From contig NZ_JAFMYV010000002.1 in NCBI RefSeq assembly GCF_017353185.1, positions 727,100 to 791,099 of the forward strand: 64,000 nt of DNA, given 5' to 3'. The notes beneath the pieces were generated by a model. It saw nothing but the letters and a program-made list of their open reading frames with translations. It searched no databases and had not been told where the DNA came from. Each line of letters begins with the position of its first letter. The stretch's first letter is position 1. The position numbers and the translations under genes were made by a program. Origin of the DNA: Fibrella rubiginis. Lineage in GTDB: Bacteria > Bacteroidota > Bacteroidia > Cytophagales > Spirosomataceae. Positions 44,762-54,515 of the stretch are shown piece by piece.

Positions 44762-47700
44762 TCGCGTAGCACCTTGCGCTGGACGCGGCCTTTGTCGGTG
44801 TCGATGGTGATCACATACAAGCCTGCTGGCAAGGCACTTACATCTAGCTCCAATGGCTTTTGCAAGGCGTTGGTTTGTTGCTGGACTGTAGCCCCGCCCG
44901 TGCTAACCAAATCCGCTTTTTGCCAGGTCACGCCCGTGGGCAGCTCTACAGACAAGCGGCTGCGGGTGGGGTTGGGAAACAACCGCACGTCGCCAACCCA
45001 GGTGGGTTCGGTAGCCAGCAACTGCTGCACGTCGATGGTGCGGTCAACGGGCGTGGCGGCATAGGTCTGGGCGTTACCATCCTGGAACGCCCGCACCACT
45101 ACCTGCCCTACGGCACTCATTTTCAATACGTTGCCCGACAGTGTGGCCGCACCGCTCATGACTTTGAATCCCACCGGCAAATTCGCCGACGACGTGGCCG
45201 AAAGCGTCAGATCCCCCTCATTGAGAAACCGACTGCTGGGCAGGTTAAATGTCAGCGTCTGGCTCACGCGGTTGGGCAGGGCACGCGCCACGTTGCTGTA
45301 CCAGACCGGCCACTTTGCCCCCGTAATTAGCGGTGAAGCCGATCCTTTGGGCGAAATCTTGTCAGCATCCACGCCAATGAGCGCCACGGCCTCTTTACTA
45401 TTCTTGTCGACGGTGCCGAACACCACGGCGTTGTCGGTGCGCGAATAGCTTGGGAAACCGAGCGTGTTGTTGGTGTAAAGGGCCTGCACATCGCTGGTTT
45501 CAATGTTAGCTCCCAGCACATAATAACTCTGGTCGTTTTCGTCGAAATAGTCAAACGCAATGACGTTGGGCGCCGTCTTGGCAAACGACGGATTGCCAAT
45601 GCTGACCCCCTCATCGAGGTCGGTAAACAGCTTCTCGATAACCCCGTCGGCGAAATTTTTCTTGGCACCATCCCAGGCGTGCAAAATGCCTACATCCCAA
45701 TAATCGACTGCGGTACCAGAGGCGTTTTTGAGCTTGTTGAAGGCGTCGTAGATGACGTATTCACCCGAATAATCCCACTCAAACGAGTCGGCGTAGGCCA
45801 CTTCCCCGGTTTTCACGCCCTGCGCCGTGGTGGGGTTGTAGAGCTTGAACGTCTGCCATTTGCCCAGGTCGAAGCTGTAGACGTACATCTTTCCGTCCTG
45901 TTTATCTGTCAGCGCCGCCAGCCGCGTACCGTCTTTCGACACCGCCACGTTGGCCCAGCCTGCCTCCTGAGAAATCACGGTTTCCGACGCGGGGCTGGTC
46001 AGGCTGCTGGCCCGGATCTTCCCGTCGCTGCCCACAAAAACAGCTACCTTACCGTCGTCAGTCACGCTGGGGCGACGAAGTAACTTCGAGGTGCTTCGGG
46101 CCGTGAAAGTCGTGACGGGGTAAGTTGTTGTGAACAGTTTACCACTCGATACGTCGACTACGCTGATAAAATCCTGCCCCGTCGAGGCGGGGATAGTCGG
46201 CTTGGTGTCGACAGGCGTGCTGCTGCCTTCCACAATGCCCACCGCGTCGAAGGCGGCTTTGGCGGCGTTTACTTCAGCGCTGCTGGCTCCGTAGGTATCG
46301 GTGGCGGCCCGGATAATGGCCAGCCGCAGGTCGATGAATTTCGACGAACGGGTGAGGTATTGGGTCAGTGCTTTGTAATACACCTGCTCGGCTTTGTCCT
46401 TACCCACGCTGGCGTTGCTGGCGAAGAGGTAAAAGGCGTAGTTGGGAATGCCGCTGTTGATGTGTACGCCGCCGTTGTCTTCGGTTGTGTTTTCATACTG
46501 CGCCATCGTTTTTGGCTGGTAGCCGTTGTCGTTGGTGCCACCCTGATTGGGGTTGGCCATGCTCCGTAATGCCCCCGACGGAAAGTATTTAGCCACGACC
46601 ACGTCTTCGCCAAGGGTCCAGTTGGCCCGGTCGATGAGCACGCCAAACACGTCGGCAAAGGACTCATTCAGGGCGCCTGATTGGCCCTGGTAAGCCAGAT
46701 TGGCCGTATTCTGAATAACACCGTGGCTCATTTCGTGACCGGCCACGTCGAGTGCTCCGGCCAGGGGCTTAAAGCCTTTATCGCCGTTACCGTAGAGCAT
46801 GTACTCGCCGTTCCAGTAGGCATTGTCCATGCCCTTGCCTGTTTCGGGGTCGTTGACGTTGATGATCGACGTGATGGTGCCGCCGCTGCCGTTGATCGAT
46901 TTCCGCTTGAATGTTTTCAGAAAATAGTCATAGGCAATGCCCACGTTATACTGCGCCGACGCGGCTGTGGGTGTCCAGTTGGTATTGTTGGCCGATGCCA
47001 CCTGCCGCACCTCGATATTGTCGCCGTAGGTGTTGGCCGCATCAATGGTCCACAACCCGCCAACGGGGTTGTCGGGCAGTTTTGATTTGGTCTTGTCGAA
47101 GATTTCCCGGCTGGCATCGAGCAGGATGTACGTGTTACCATAGAGGTACGTTTTGAACGACCGCGTAACGCCGTTCAGATCCCGCGCTGAGGCATCTTTC
47201 GACCCATCAATGCTACAGGTGCTGTTGTGTTTAGCCAAAACAGCTCCCGTTTGGGCATCAACCACATACTGCCAGCGCTGCACCAGGTTGGGCCGCACGG
47301 TGAGGTCGTAGGCCAGCCGGGCGGGCGCGGGCTGATCGGCGCTGCCTGCGTAGACACAAAGGCTACCCGACACCGGCTCCATCTTCAGCACATTCTGCCC
47401 GAACATCCGCACCGGAATCGTTTTGCCCACATCGCGCAGGGCAGCTTTGCCCGCTGCTGCCAGCGACAGTTCGGGCTGCACGTCGAGCGTGGCGGGAATA
47501 GGCTGGTACTGCCCGTTCACCAGCGTCACCTCGCCGTTGGTGAGGTGAACGGCCAGCTCAGCTCCGTAGACCGGCACGCCCCGGTGGGTCTGGGCCATGC
47601 GGTAGTGCGTTTGGCCCAGGTCATCGTCGGCGATAGTCTGCCTGATCTGTAACGACTGCTCTGGACTGCCCATGCCCAGCAGCCCTTTTATTTCGCCCAG

Positions 47701-48093
47701 AAACGCATAAGCAGCAGCCTGCGCCGACCGCCGGCCGTTGCGATTTGTCCCCGGCCGCGGGTTCAGGTTCTCGATGTAGATCGGGAGGCCCGACCGGCTG
47801 TCGCGCACAATTTTGAGCCGCAGGGGTGGTACCTGTAGGGGGGCTTTGCCGGTGGCCGTAAGCGTTTGTGGCTGCATCCGGCTGGTGGGCAGAGGGGCTT
47901 CGGCAGCGTTCAGGCGCCTGGCCAGAGTAGGGTCGGCAACGGCCGTTTTTTGCTTTCGCGAAAAGCCGGGCAAACCCGTTTCCACAGGTCCCGTAGTCAG
48001 GTCGGCGGGCCTGGCCAGTTGGGGCGTTTGCGCCAGGGCGATCCCGCCAGCCAGCGTCGTAAGCAGCGCAGTGAGGTAGAGGGTGTGGTTCAT
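44758..48093 (-). CDS. Secreted M4 (thermolysin-like) metalloprotease with T9SS type A sorting domain
   Basis: The 1111-residue precursor has a signal peptide (YLTALLTTLAGGIALAQ) and an FTP/PepSY propeptide (residues about 90-270, LKIVRDSRSGLPIYIEN, YGAELAVHLTNGEVTLVNGQY). The M4 catalytic domain carries zinc motif HEMSH at 453-457 and GALNESFADVFG with the third ligand Glu. A beta-propeller-like section (about 640-930, with VSKDGTRLAALTD and SFEWDYSGEYVIYDA) follows. The last 75 residues (VRLFPNPTRSRLSVELP ... LPAGLYVITI) are a type IX sorting signal. It is an extracellular endopeptidase. Its gene starts 6 bases after the stop of the unknown exported-protein gene. Confidence 0.95.
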   Translation of the reverse strand: MNHTLYLTALLTTLAGGIALAQTPQLARPADLTTGPVETGLPGFSRKQKTAVADPTLARRLNAAEAPLPTSRMQPQTLTATGKAPLQVPPLRLKIVRDSRSGLPIYIENLNPRPGTNRNGRRSAQAAAYAFLGEIKGLLGMGSPEQSLQIRQTIADDDLGQTHYRMAQTHRGVPVYGAELAVHLTNGEVTLVNGQYQPIPATLDVQPELSLAAAGKAALRDVGKTIPVRMFGQNVLKMEPVSGSLCVYAGSADQPAPARLAYDLTVRPNLVQRWQYVVDAQTGAVLAKHNSTCSIDGSKDASARDLNGVTRSFKTYLYGNTYILLDASREIFDKTKSKLPDNPVGGLWTIDAANTYGDNIEVRQVASANNTNWTPTAASAQYNVGIAYDYFLKTFKRKSINGSGGTITSIINVNDPETGKGMDNAYWNGEYMLYGNGDKGFKPLAGALDVAGHEMSHGVIQNTANLAYQGQSGALNESFADVFGVLIDRANWTLGEDVVVAKYFPSGALRSMANPNQGGTNDNGYQPKTMAQYENTTEDNGGVHINSGIPNYAFYLFASNASVGKDKAEQVYYKALTQYLTRSSKFIDLRLAIIRAATDTYGASSAEVNAAKAAFDAVGIVEGSSTPVDTKPTIPASTGQDFISVVDVSSGKLFTTTYPVTTFTARSTSKLLRRPSVTDDGKVAVFVGSDGKIRASSLTSPASETVISQEAGWANVAVSKDGTRLAALTDKQDGKMYVYSFDLGKWQTFKLYNPTTAQGVKTGEVAYADSFEWDYSGEYVIYDAFNKLKNASGTAVDYWDVGILHAWDGAKKNFADGVIEKLFTDLDEGVSIGNPSFAKTAPNVIAFDYFDENDQSYYVLGANIETSDVQALYTNNTLGFPSYSRTDNAVVFGTVDKNSKEAVALIGVDADKISPKGSASPLITGAKWPVWYSNVARALPNRVSQTLTFNLPSSRFLNEGDLTLSATSSANLPVGFKVMSGAATLSGNVLKMSAVGQVVVRAFQDGNAQTYAATPVDRTIDVQQLLATEPTWVGDVRLFPNPTRSRLSVELPTGVTWQKADLVSTGGATVQQQTNALQKPLELDVSALPAGLYVITIDTDKGRVQRKVLRE

Positions 48094-48099
48094 GATCGA

Positions 48100-48657
48100 C
48101 TACTTTTTGGGCAACATGCCCATAAAACCCGTATATACTTTTTCGTAATTGGCAGGTAACGTTTTGTCGCCCGGCATCCAGGTAACCTTGTGCTTTTCAG
48201 CGCCTTTTCGCCACTGCACAAAGCGATATATATTCCCCGGCTTGTCGAAAGCCGTCTTTTTTATCTGGCACCGATCCTCTACCGACCAAAACACGCGTTT
48301 GGTGTTTTGGGGCGTCTGAGTGCCCAGGAAAGTGTAGGTAGTAGCCTTGCTGGTTTTGCTGAACAAGCGCCCATCGTCGAGCAGGGAGTAGGCCGTTTCC
48401 AGACCCACCACGCCCCCACCCGACCCCACCGTGAGCACCCGGCCCTTATAAACATCAGGTACTTCCCGCGATGTTTTACGAACGAATTTCCCGATACGGG
48501 GTCCGGTTGGCCGGGCGGCTTGCCCCGATTTCTTTTTGGGAACCGAAAGGCTGTTGGGCTGGGCTACCGTAGGCCCCTGCGCCAGCGCCGCAACGGCCGG
48601 AGCCAGCGATAATGTGGTAATGACTGAAAGACGAAAGAAAACAAGTAGAGTGGGCAT
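48100..48657 (-). CDS. Unknown exported protein upstream of the M4 protease
   Basis: The ATG at 48657 gives a signal peptide (LLVFFRLSVITTLSLAPAVAALAQ) and 185 residues; the longer reading to 48726 is the translated inverted repeat. I do not recognise the family. The mature part is basic and has two cysteine-poor beta-rich stretches (SREVPDVYKGRVLTVGSGGG, then KTAFDKPGNIYRFVQW). It ends 6 bases before the protease start, so the two are translationally linked. It could be a chaperone, inhibitor or accessory factor, but nothing in the sequence decides this. Confidence 0.78.
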   Translation of the reverse strand: MPTLLVFFRLSVITTLSLAPAVAALAQGPTVAQPNSLSVPKKKSGQAARPTGPRIGKFVRKTSREVPDVYKGRVLTVGSGGGVVGLETAYSLLDDGRLFSKTSKATTYTFLGTQTPQNTKRVFWSVEDRCQIKKTAFDKPGNIYRFVQWRKGAEKHKVTWMPGDKTLPANYEKVYTGFMGMLPKK

Positions 48658-48661
48658 AGAG

Positions 48662-48778
48662 GATTTGGGGTGTTGGATTTGGGATTGCGGATTGGGGATT
48701 GGTTGCCGACGCCTGGGTTTGCTCATGCATAACCTGCACCGGCGTCAGCAACCAATCCCCAATCCGCAATCCCAAATC
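48662..48778. repeat. Heptad inverted repeat, left arm two units longer
   Basis: The left side has six 7-mers (for example GATTGCG and GATTGGG). The paired stem is 48676-48713 with 48741-48778, 38 bp with one mismatch. The first two left units (48662-48675) have no partner on the right. The loop-proximal end reads TGCCGACGCC. It lies between two tandem minus-strand genes. Confidence 0.9.
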
Positions 48779-48787
48779 AAAAATTTC

Positions 48788-49294
48788 TTAATACGTTTCT
48801 TCACGCAGGTAGACACGCTTGCCAAAAGGTGTCTGGCGGCGGGTCACGATAAATAGATACTGGTAGTCGCCGTGGTTGATGACCGCAATAGTTGGTTTAG
48901 CACCCAACGCCGCTACCAACGGCAGCACCGTATTACTATGACCTACAACCAGGGCCGATTGCCCTTTAAAAGTAAGCAGTCGATTGGATAGCTCGGTAGG
49001 TGGCCTGGTGGGGTATTGTGTCACCGGTAGATTCTTTGCGCGAGCGGTGGGCAGGGCTGTCTGACGAGTGCGGGTATAAGGCGTGGCATAAATACTGTCG
49101 AGTTTGACCAACCCCAGCCGCGTGGCCAGTTTGTCGGCCCGCTGCAATCCCACTGCCGACAAACTGGTTGTATCGGTCTCATTGGCCCGCTCGGCATGGC
49201 GAACAACGTAGTATGTTGCCGTAGAGCAGTTGAGCAGGCAGCAGGCTATACCGCTCAATAAGCCTGTTTGTAAAAGCAGACGGTTAGGTAACAT
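48788..49294 (-). CDS. Histidine phosphatase superfamily lipoprotein
   Basis: The 168-residue protein has a lipobox-like signal (GIACCLLNC), so it is probably lipid-anchored in the periplasm. The phosphatase core has the catalytic RHAER motif (VVRHAERAN), YATPYTRTRQTALPTA and a second histidine in VVGHSNTV. It hydrolyses a phosphate ester, and the substrate cannot be inferred. The stop is followed closely by the heptad inverted repeat. Confidence 0.92.
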   Translation of the reverse strand: MLPNRLLLQTGLLSGIACCLLNCSTATYYVVRHAERANETDTTSLSAVGLQRADKLATRLGLVKLDSIYATPYTRTRQTALPTARAKNLPVTQYPTRPPTELSNRLLTFKGQSALVVGHSNTVLPLVAALGAKPTIAVINHGDYQYLFIVTRRQTPFGKRVYLREETY

Positions 49295-49509
49295 CAGGGC
49301 GTTGGTTGGGGGGAGGGATGACCATATTGTAGAAGTTGTTCCCCGTCAACAAGATACGTCAATCAAATCATCTGTTGAATTCAAAAATGACAACTCACTG
49401 ATTTATAGCAATCTACTTACCTGTTTCTCCAGCGTCGGCATCTTGGTACGATATTTTCAAAAGGATGGTCAGACGTTTTGATCCATTTCACTTAACGCAA
49501 ACCAAGCAC

Positions 49510-49761
49510 ATGAAATCGTTACCCGGAATTCTTTTAGGCCTGGCGGCTGGTGTTGTTGTCGGTGTTCTGCTCGCTCCACAGAGTGGCAAGAAAACCCGCG
49601 AAGGCCTGTCGTCGGAGACTGATAACTTCTTCAAGAATTTGCAGGATCAACTGCAAGACGGTCTCGAAAGCATCCGCAGCCAATACAACGATTATGTCGA
49701 CACCGCTGCCTCAAAGACCAAAAGTGTTGCTGGCGAAGCAAAGCGCCGGGCGAAGTTTTAA
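49510..49761 (+). CDS. YtxH domain protein (first of two)
   Basis: The 83-residue protein has an N-terminal membrane helix with the YtxH signature (LPGILLGLAAGVVVGVLLAPQSGKKTREGL), followed by an amphipathic helix (FFKNLQDQLQDGLESIRSQY). The ATG at 49510 is chosen because it begins this segment. YtxH proteins are small and often stress-related, with unknown biochemistry. The second copy starts 32 bases downstream, so they form an operon that probably arose by duplication. Confidence 0.85.
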   Translation: MKSLPGILLGLAAGVVVGVLLAPQSGKKTREGLSSETDNFFKNLQDQLQDGLESIRSQYNDYVDTAASKTKSVAGEAKRRAKF

Positions 49762-49793
49762 GTTAAATGATTCACCACAAACCAACCAACACA

Positions 49794-50222
49794 ATGCGTA
49801 GCACACGTGATTTCCTGACCGGCGTTCTGACCGGCGTAGCCATTGGCATCCTGACAGCACCCCGTAGCGGCAAAGAGACCCGCGATAAACTGACCGAAGA
49901 AGCAAACAAGCGGACCGAAGGGTTGAAAGATCAATGGAACAAAGGCGTTGCCCAGGCCAAAGATCAGTTCGACAAAGTGAAAGAGCAGGCAGGCCAATAC
50001 GTTGATCAGGCGAAAGACCAGTTCAACCAGGTAAAAGGCCAGGCCAGCCAGTATGCTGATCAGGCAAAAGACCAGTTCAATCAGGCTAAAGGTGAGGCGA
50101 AAGACGAGTTCAACAAGAACAAGTACGAAGCCAAAGCCGATTACAACAATAAAGTAGATGAGTTTGCTGACGACGCTAAGTCGGGCATCAACTCAGCGAA
50201 AGATGCAGTAAAGGCAAACTAA
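49794..50222 (+). CDS. YtxH domain protein with 11-residue LEA-like repeats
   Basis: The 142-residue protein has a YtxH membrane segment (FLTGVLTGVAIGILTAPRSGKETRDKL). The remainder is a charged amphipathic helix with repeats based on QAKDQFNQVKG and QASQYADQAKD, close to the 11-residue period of LEA and apolipoprotein helices. Such helices often lie along membranes or protect against drying. It is longer than its upstream paralogue because of the added repeats. A strong terminator follows. The function is not established. Confidence 0.85.
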   Translation: MRSTRDFLTGVLTGVAIGILTAPRSGKETRDKLTEEANKRTEGLKDQWNKGVAQAKDQFDKVKEQAGQYVDQAKDQFNQVKGQASQYADQAKDQFNQAKGEAKDEFNKNKYEAKADYNNKVDEFADDAKSGINSAKDAVKAN

Positions 50223-50262
50223 CGTTGCTTTCGCGTCCCTGATTTACTCAACACTATGGAAA

Positions 50263-50295
50263 GAACAGCCCCGGCCCACAAGGTCGGGGCTGTTC
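50263..50295. terminator. Bidirectional hairpin terminator
   Basis: The 11-bp stem GAACAGCCCCG with its complement (50263-50273 and 50285-50295) lies between the convergent YtxH and kinase genes. T tracts are weak. Confidence 0.7.
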
Positions 50296-50327
50296 GCTTA
50301 TATAGCCTTCCGTACGGCTGGCGATCT

Positions 50328-52229
50328 TTATTTTGGGAAATACAGCGTAAACGTTGCCCCTTCTCCTTCGCGGCTATGGGCCAATACAGCCCCGCCATGG
50401 TTATCCATCACTTTCTTTACAATAGCCAGTCCAATGCCCGTGCCACTGTACTGGCTACTGCGGCCGTGGAGCCGTTCGAAAGCGCCAAAGATGCGCTCAC
50501 GGTAAGCTTCATTAAAGCCAATACCTGCGTCGGCCACGGTAATTTGCCAGTAGGCTAGTCGTGGCTTACCCGGTAGGATCAGCTCGGCAGGCAGGGCGGT
50601 GCGCTTCACTTCCTGGCCTGACACCCTTACGTGGGGCGGCAGATTGGGCTTGCTGAACTTGAGCGCATTGGACAACAGGTTTTGAAATATCTGCCTCAAT
50701 TGCAGCGCATTACCTGTCAACGCAGGTAGCTTATCTACCTGAATCGACGCTACTTTTTCCTGAATAGCCACTTCCAGATCAATCAGCACATCGCCGATGA
50801 GCCGGTTTAAATCAACCGACTGATTCGGCACCGATTGGCCACCCGACAGCCGCGAGTAGGCCAGCAGATCATGGATGAGCGTCTGCATTCGGTTAGCGGC
50901 CGACTGCATGCGGAGCAACAACTCAGCCCCATCGCCTAATCTGGACGCGTACTGCTCCCGCAGTACCTGGCTAAACGAGTTAATCTTCCGCAATGGCTCC
51001 TGCAAATCATGACTGGCTACCGCCGCAAACTGATCGAGGCTGGCGTTCGACTCCCGAAGCTGTCGCTCGAGTTGCTTGCTCTCGGTCACGTTCATGAAGG
51101 TGACTACCATACTGTCAGCCCCCTGCTTTACAGCCGACACTTCAAACCAGCCTTCCAGCCCCAGTTCGTCGCGGTAATGCTGCGTCATCTGTTCGGGCTG
51201 GCCAGTCTGCATTACACGCACGTAGGCGTCGAAAAAACCATTCTCTGCATTACCCGGAAACAGGGTCATCAAGGTATGACCTTCTATTTCCTCCGGTTTC
51301 ATGTTGATACTTCGTTCGGTGGCTTTGTTGGCCATTTCCACCCGGAAATCAATGATTTGGGCAGTTTGTGGCTCATAAATGGCCGTCATGTAGAAAATAG
51401 AGCTGAGCGATGCATCAAGCGTGGCGCGTAGTTGCTCACTCTGCCGCGAGAGGGCCAGTTCATTTTCTTTGATGGCCGTAATGTCATTGAACGTGACAAT
51501 GGCCCCGTCACCATAGCGGGAAATCCTGGTGTCGAACCAGCCATTGACGGCCCCAGACCGGTATTCCAGTTCTGATAGCTGTAGCGGTTCACCTGTCTCC
51601 AGTACGTTTCGGTATAAGTCGAGCATACCATCATGTTGCGCTTCCGGAAACAGGCTGAGGTAATTGGCCCCGATGAGTTCCTGCTGGCTGCGCCCCAGAA
51701 TCTGAGCGCAGGTGGGATTTGCCAGCGCAAAACGTAGATCGACAAACGTACCTGCTTCGTCACGTACAGCTTCGAGCAGGGCAATGGCCGATTGTGTTTC
51801 GTTGGCGATGGTTTTAAGCAGGTTGGCTTGTTCCTGCTGCTTACGGTCTGTGATGTCGATCAGGTTGACAACGATACCGTCGTTGAGTTTCCTTACCGTG
51901 ATCTTGTACCAGTCGCGCCCGGCAGGGCCAGCTCCATCCAGCTCACCTGTAAACGATATGCCCGTTTCCACCACCCGACGGTACTCGTTGAAATATCCGC
52001 TGCGGTCGAGCACCGGAAACAACGCGCGCAGGGAGTTGGTACTTAATTCAGCTTCTGTACGGGCAACCGCCTTGCGAAAGGCATAGTTTGACAAAATGAC
52101 TTGAAAATCAACCAGTTCGTTTGTATCTGGGTCGCGCACGGCGATTGCCGCGTAAATTCGTGTAAGCGAATAATCGAGTACTGACTGGTAGAAAGCTGGC
52201 GAAAGGTCGGCTTGTGTTGGATTGAGCAT
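50328..52229 (-). CDS. Cytoplasmic multi-PAS sensor histidine kinase
   Basis: The 633-residue protein has no signal peptide or membrane helix. Three PAS domains occupy about residues 12-385; each has the recurring pattern SLFP or TLFPG plus a WF(D/E) strand (DWYKITVRK, GWFDTRISR, GWFEVSAVK). The HisKA domain has phospho-acceptor His407 in AAVASHDLQEPLRKINSFSQ. The HATPase domain shows NLLSNALKFS, DAGIGF and GTGIGLAIVKKVMDNHGG. No receiver gene follows directly; the nearest regulator (52353-53162) is upstream on the same strand and has its own LytS-type partner. The sensed signal is unknown. Confidence 0.94.
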   Translation of the reverse strand: MLNPTQADLSPAFYQSVLDYSLTRIYAAIAVRDPDTNELVDFQVILSNYAFRKAVARTEAELSTNSLRALFPVLDRSGYFNEYRRVVETGISFTGELDGAGPAGRDWYKITVRKLNDGIVVNLIDITDRKQQEQANLLKTIANETQSAIALLEAVRDEAGTFVDLRFALANPTCAQILGRSQQELIGANYLSLFPEAQHDGMLDLYRNVLETGEPLQLSELEYRSGAVNGWFDTRISRYGDGAIVTFNDITAIKENELALSRQSEQLRATLDASLSSIFYMTAIYEPQTAQIIDFRVEMANKATERSINMKPEEIEGHTLMTLFPGNAENGFFDAYVRVMQTGQPEQMTQHYRDELGLEGWFEVSAVKQGADSMVVTFMNVTESKQLERQLRESNASLDQFAAVASHDLQEPLRKINSFSQVLREQYASRLGDGAELLLRMQSAANRMQTLIHDLLAYSRLSGGQSVPNQSVDLNRLIGDVLIDLEVAIQEKVASIQVDKLPALTGNALQLRQIFQNLLSNALKFSKPNLPPHVRVSGQEVKRTALPAELILPGKPRLAYWQITVADAGIGFNEAYRERIFGAFERLHGRSSQYSGTGIGLAIVKKVMDNHGGAVLAHSREGEGATFTLYFPK

Positions 52230-52352
52230 AACGTGGTCAGACAGTGTTGCTAACCAACCGATGGGGTATGTCGGTTAACGTTGGTAAGATAATCCCGAAC
52301 CGGTTCTTTCCAGCCCATCAGCCCAAATTATTGTTCTACTGTACCTGCCCCT

Positions 52353-53162
52353 TCACTTCCCCATCCATTTTTTGAAATCCGTAGCCCGTTCGCGGCTCAC
52401 AATAACCTCGTCGGTGGGGGCGGGTTTGATGGTTAGCTTCAGTTTATTGTTGAAATAAGGGTGAATCTGCTGCACCGAGTTGATGTCGATGATAAACTGG
52501 CGGTTGGCCCGGAAAAACTGCGTCGGGTCCAGCATCGCTTCCAGTTCGTCGAGGGTGTAGTCGAGCGAAAACTTCTGGTTGTTATTGGTACGGAAGAGGC
52601 TCACACCGTCTTCAGAATAGAAATAAGCTACGTCGGCTACCTCCACCGGTACCCACTGCTGCAGGTGACGTACCAGAAACCGCTTGCGGTAGTCGGTGGG
52701 CTGAATCTGCTGCCGAAGTTGCTGCACCAGCACGTCGATCGCCACGCGGCCGGCATCCTGAACGGGCACTTGGGTGGTTGTCTGCTGACTGCGAAGCCGG
52801 TGATGTTTCTCCAGGCTGGCCTCCAGCTCCCGGCGTTTAATGGGCTTCAGCAGATAGTCTATACTGTTGACTTTGAATGCTTTAAGTGCATACTCGTCAT
52901 ACGACGTTGTGAAGATAACCGGCGACTCAACCGGTGTTTGCTCGAAAATATCGAAACTCTGCCCATCGGCCAGTTCAATATCCATCAGGATCAGGTCGGG
53001 GGCGGGCTGCCCCGTTGTGCGGTTCTGCTCCAGCCAGTTCACCGACGCCCGTACGCTGGCTGCCGTGCCCACAATTTCAATGGTGGGGTCTACCTCCTGC
53101 AACAGCTTGGTCAGTTTGCGAACGGCCAGTTCTTCATCTTCGACAATAAATACGTTCAGCAT
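52353..53162 (-). CDS. LytTR-family response regulator
   Basis: The 269-residue protein has a receiver domain (EDEE, phospho-acceptor Asp61 in LILMDIELADG, Lys in YLLKPIKR) and a LytTR DNA-binding domain (about 160-265, RFLVRHLQQWVPVEVADVAYFYSED, then FFRANRQFIIDINSVQQI). It lies 157 bases after the kinase gene at 53320 on the same strand. Regulators of this kind control nearby or surface-related genes, but no target is evident here. Confidence 0.94.
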   Translation of the reverse strand: MLNVFIVEDEELAVRKLTKLLQEVDPTIEIVGTAASVRASVNWLEQNRTTGQPAPDLILMDIELADGQSFDIFEQTPVESPVIFTTSYDEYALKAFKVNSIDYLLKPIKRRELEASLEKHHRLRSQQTTTQVPVQDAGRVAIDVLVQQLRQQIQPTDYRKRFLVRHLQQWVPVEVADVAYFYSEDGVSLFRTNNNQKFSLDYTLDELEAMLDPTQFFRANRQFIIDINSVQQIHPYFNNKLKLTIKPAPTDEVIVSRERATDFKKWMGK

Positions 53163-53319
53163 GGTTCTGGAGCGATTTGATTTAGGAGGTTAACGGGACA
53201 AAGGCACTGCAATGCATCAAAATAACGGCTTATACTATCGCACCCAAATAACCTGACCGTTGAACAGGACAAAACCGGCCTTCAACCAGCACGTCTGTTG
53301 GGTGAAGCGTATTAACCGA

Positions 53320-54393
53320 TTACGAACCAGCCAGCACAAACGGCGGCATGGTTGGGTGGTCGGTGGTGCTGGCAGCCAGCAGCGGTAGCGTAACCACAAA
53401 CGAACTGGCCTCTTCCCGAATGTCGATCCCCCCGGTGCCCAGCAATTGATACTTGGTGGCAATATTGGCCAGCCCAACCCGATTCGAGACTACGCTGGTG
53501 GATTTGCGCTGCAAGTTGTTGCGCACAATCAGGCTACCATCGCGCGCCAGGATCTCGATGTGCAGGGGTTGTTCGGCCAGGATAATGTTGTGTTTCACCG
53601 CGTTTTCTACCAGCACCTGTAGTGTCAGCGGGGGTAAGAGCAGACCCTGTTCGTGTTCGGGGGCGAAGATATGTAGTTCGATACCGGCCGTGTAGCGGGT
53701 TTTGAGCAAGTGGAAATACGAGTCGATAAATGCCAGTTCGTTGCGCAGGGTGGTGAGGTCGAACTCGTTACTGCGCAGCAGGTAGCGATACACACTGCTG
53801 ATTTCATCAACAAATGCTTCGGCCTGCCGGGGGTTTTCGCTAATCAGCGACGAGAGTGAATTGAGGTTGTTGAACAGAAAGTGCGGGTTGATCTGGTTCT
53901 TCAGCGAATCAAGCTGACTTTGCAGGTTTGCCTTCACCAGCGCCTCTTTTTCCACGTACGTCTGCTGCCATTGCCGCAGGACGTAGCCCCCTTCGTAGAT
54001 GACCATGTACACGCAGTGGTAAAAAAACTGGATACCCAGCGACGAAGTATAGTCAACGGCAGTGGGCCAGTACCAGCCTTTCTGGTCGAACACAGTATGG
54101 GCCACTTTGCGAATAAACCAGCCAAAATTGGCCAGAACAGGCAGGGCCAGCGCCAGCCAGGTAATTCGGGTGCGGGTCTGGGTGTGGCTGGGGTAGCGGC
54201 GCTGAACGGCCAGCACCACCCGGCGGGTTAGTTCCCAGCAGATGTAGCCCGCCGAAATGGCGATAATGTCGGTCTTGATGATCTGGCGCAGGGAAAACTC
54301 AAAATACCAGTTCAGCCGAAAGAAAGTTGTACCGAACAGGAACAGCGCCGGGGGGCCAAACAGCCTGATTTTTATATCGTTAGCGTACTTCAC
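53320..54393 (-). CDS. LytS/YehU-type sensor histidine kinase
   Basis: The start is a GTG at 54393, giving 357 residues. The N-terminal half is a membrane domain with about four helices (ALFLFGTTFFRLNWYF, IIAISAGYICWEL, TWLALALPVLANFGWF, YHCVYMVIYEGGY). A short coiled coil leads to the His_kinase box LKNQINPHFLFNNLNSLSSLI, with phospho-acceptor His171, and an ATPase end (LQVLVENAVKHNI, NRVGLANIATKYQLLG). It pairs with the LytTR regulator at 52353. Confidence 0.93.
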   Translation of the reverse strand: MKYANDIKIRLFGPPALFLFGTTFFRLNWYFEFSLRQIIKTDIIAISAGYICWELTRRVVLAVQRRYPSHTQTRTRITWLALALPVLANFGWFIRKVAHTVFDQKGWYWPTAVDYTSSLGIQFFYHCVYMVIYEGGYVLRQWQQTYVEKEALVKANLQSQLDSLKNQINPHFLFNNLNSLSSLISENPRQAEAFVDEISSVYRYLLRSNEFDLTTLRNELAFIDSYFHLLKTRYTAGIELHIFAPEHEQGLLLPPLTLQVLVENAVKHNIILAEQPLHIEILARDGSLIVRNNLQRKSTSVVSNRVGLANIATKYQLLGTGGIDIREEASSFVVTLPLLAASTTDHPTMPPFVLAGS

Positions 54394-54515
54394 GTTTGCA
54401 TAGGCAAGGACGCGTCAAGATCGTGGCCGGCGGCTAAACGACCAACCAATATCCCGATGAACCGACATAACCAGCTGGTGAAGCGTGAAGAATGAGTGGT
54501 TGAACCGACAAGTAC

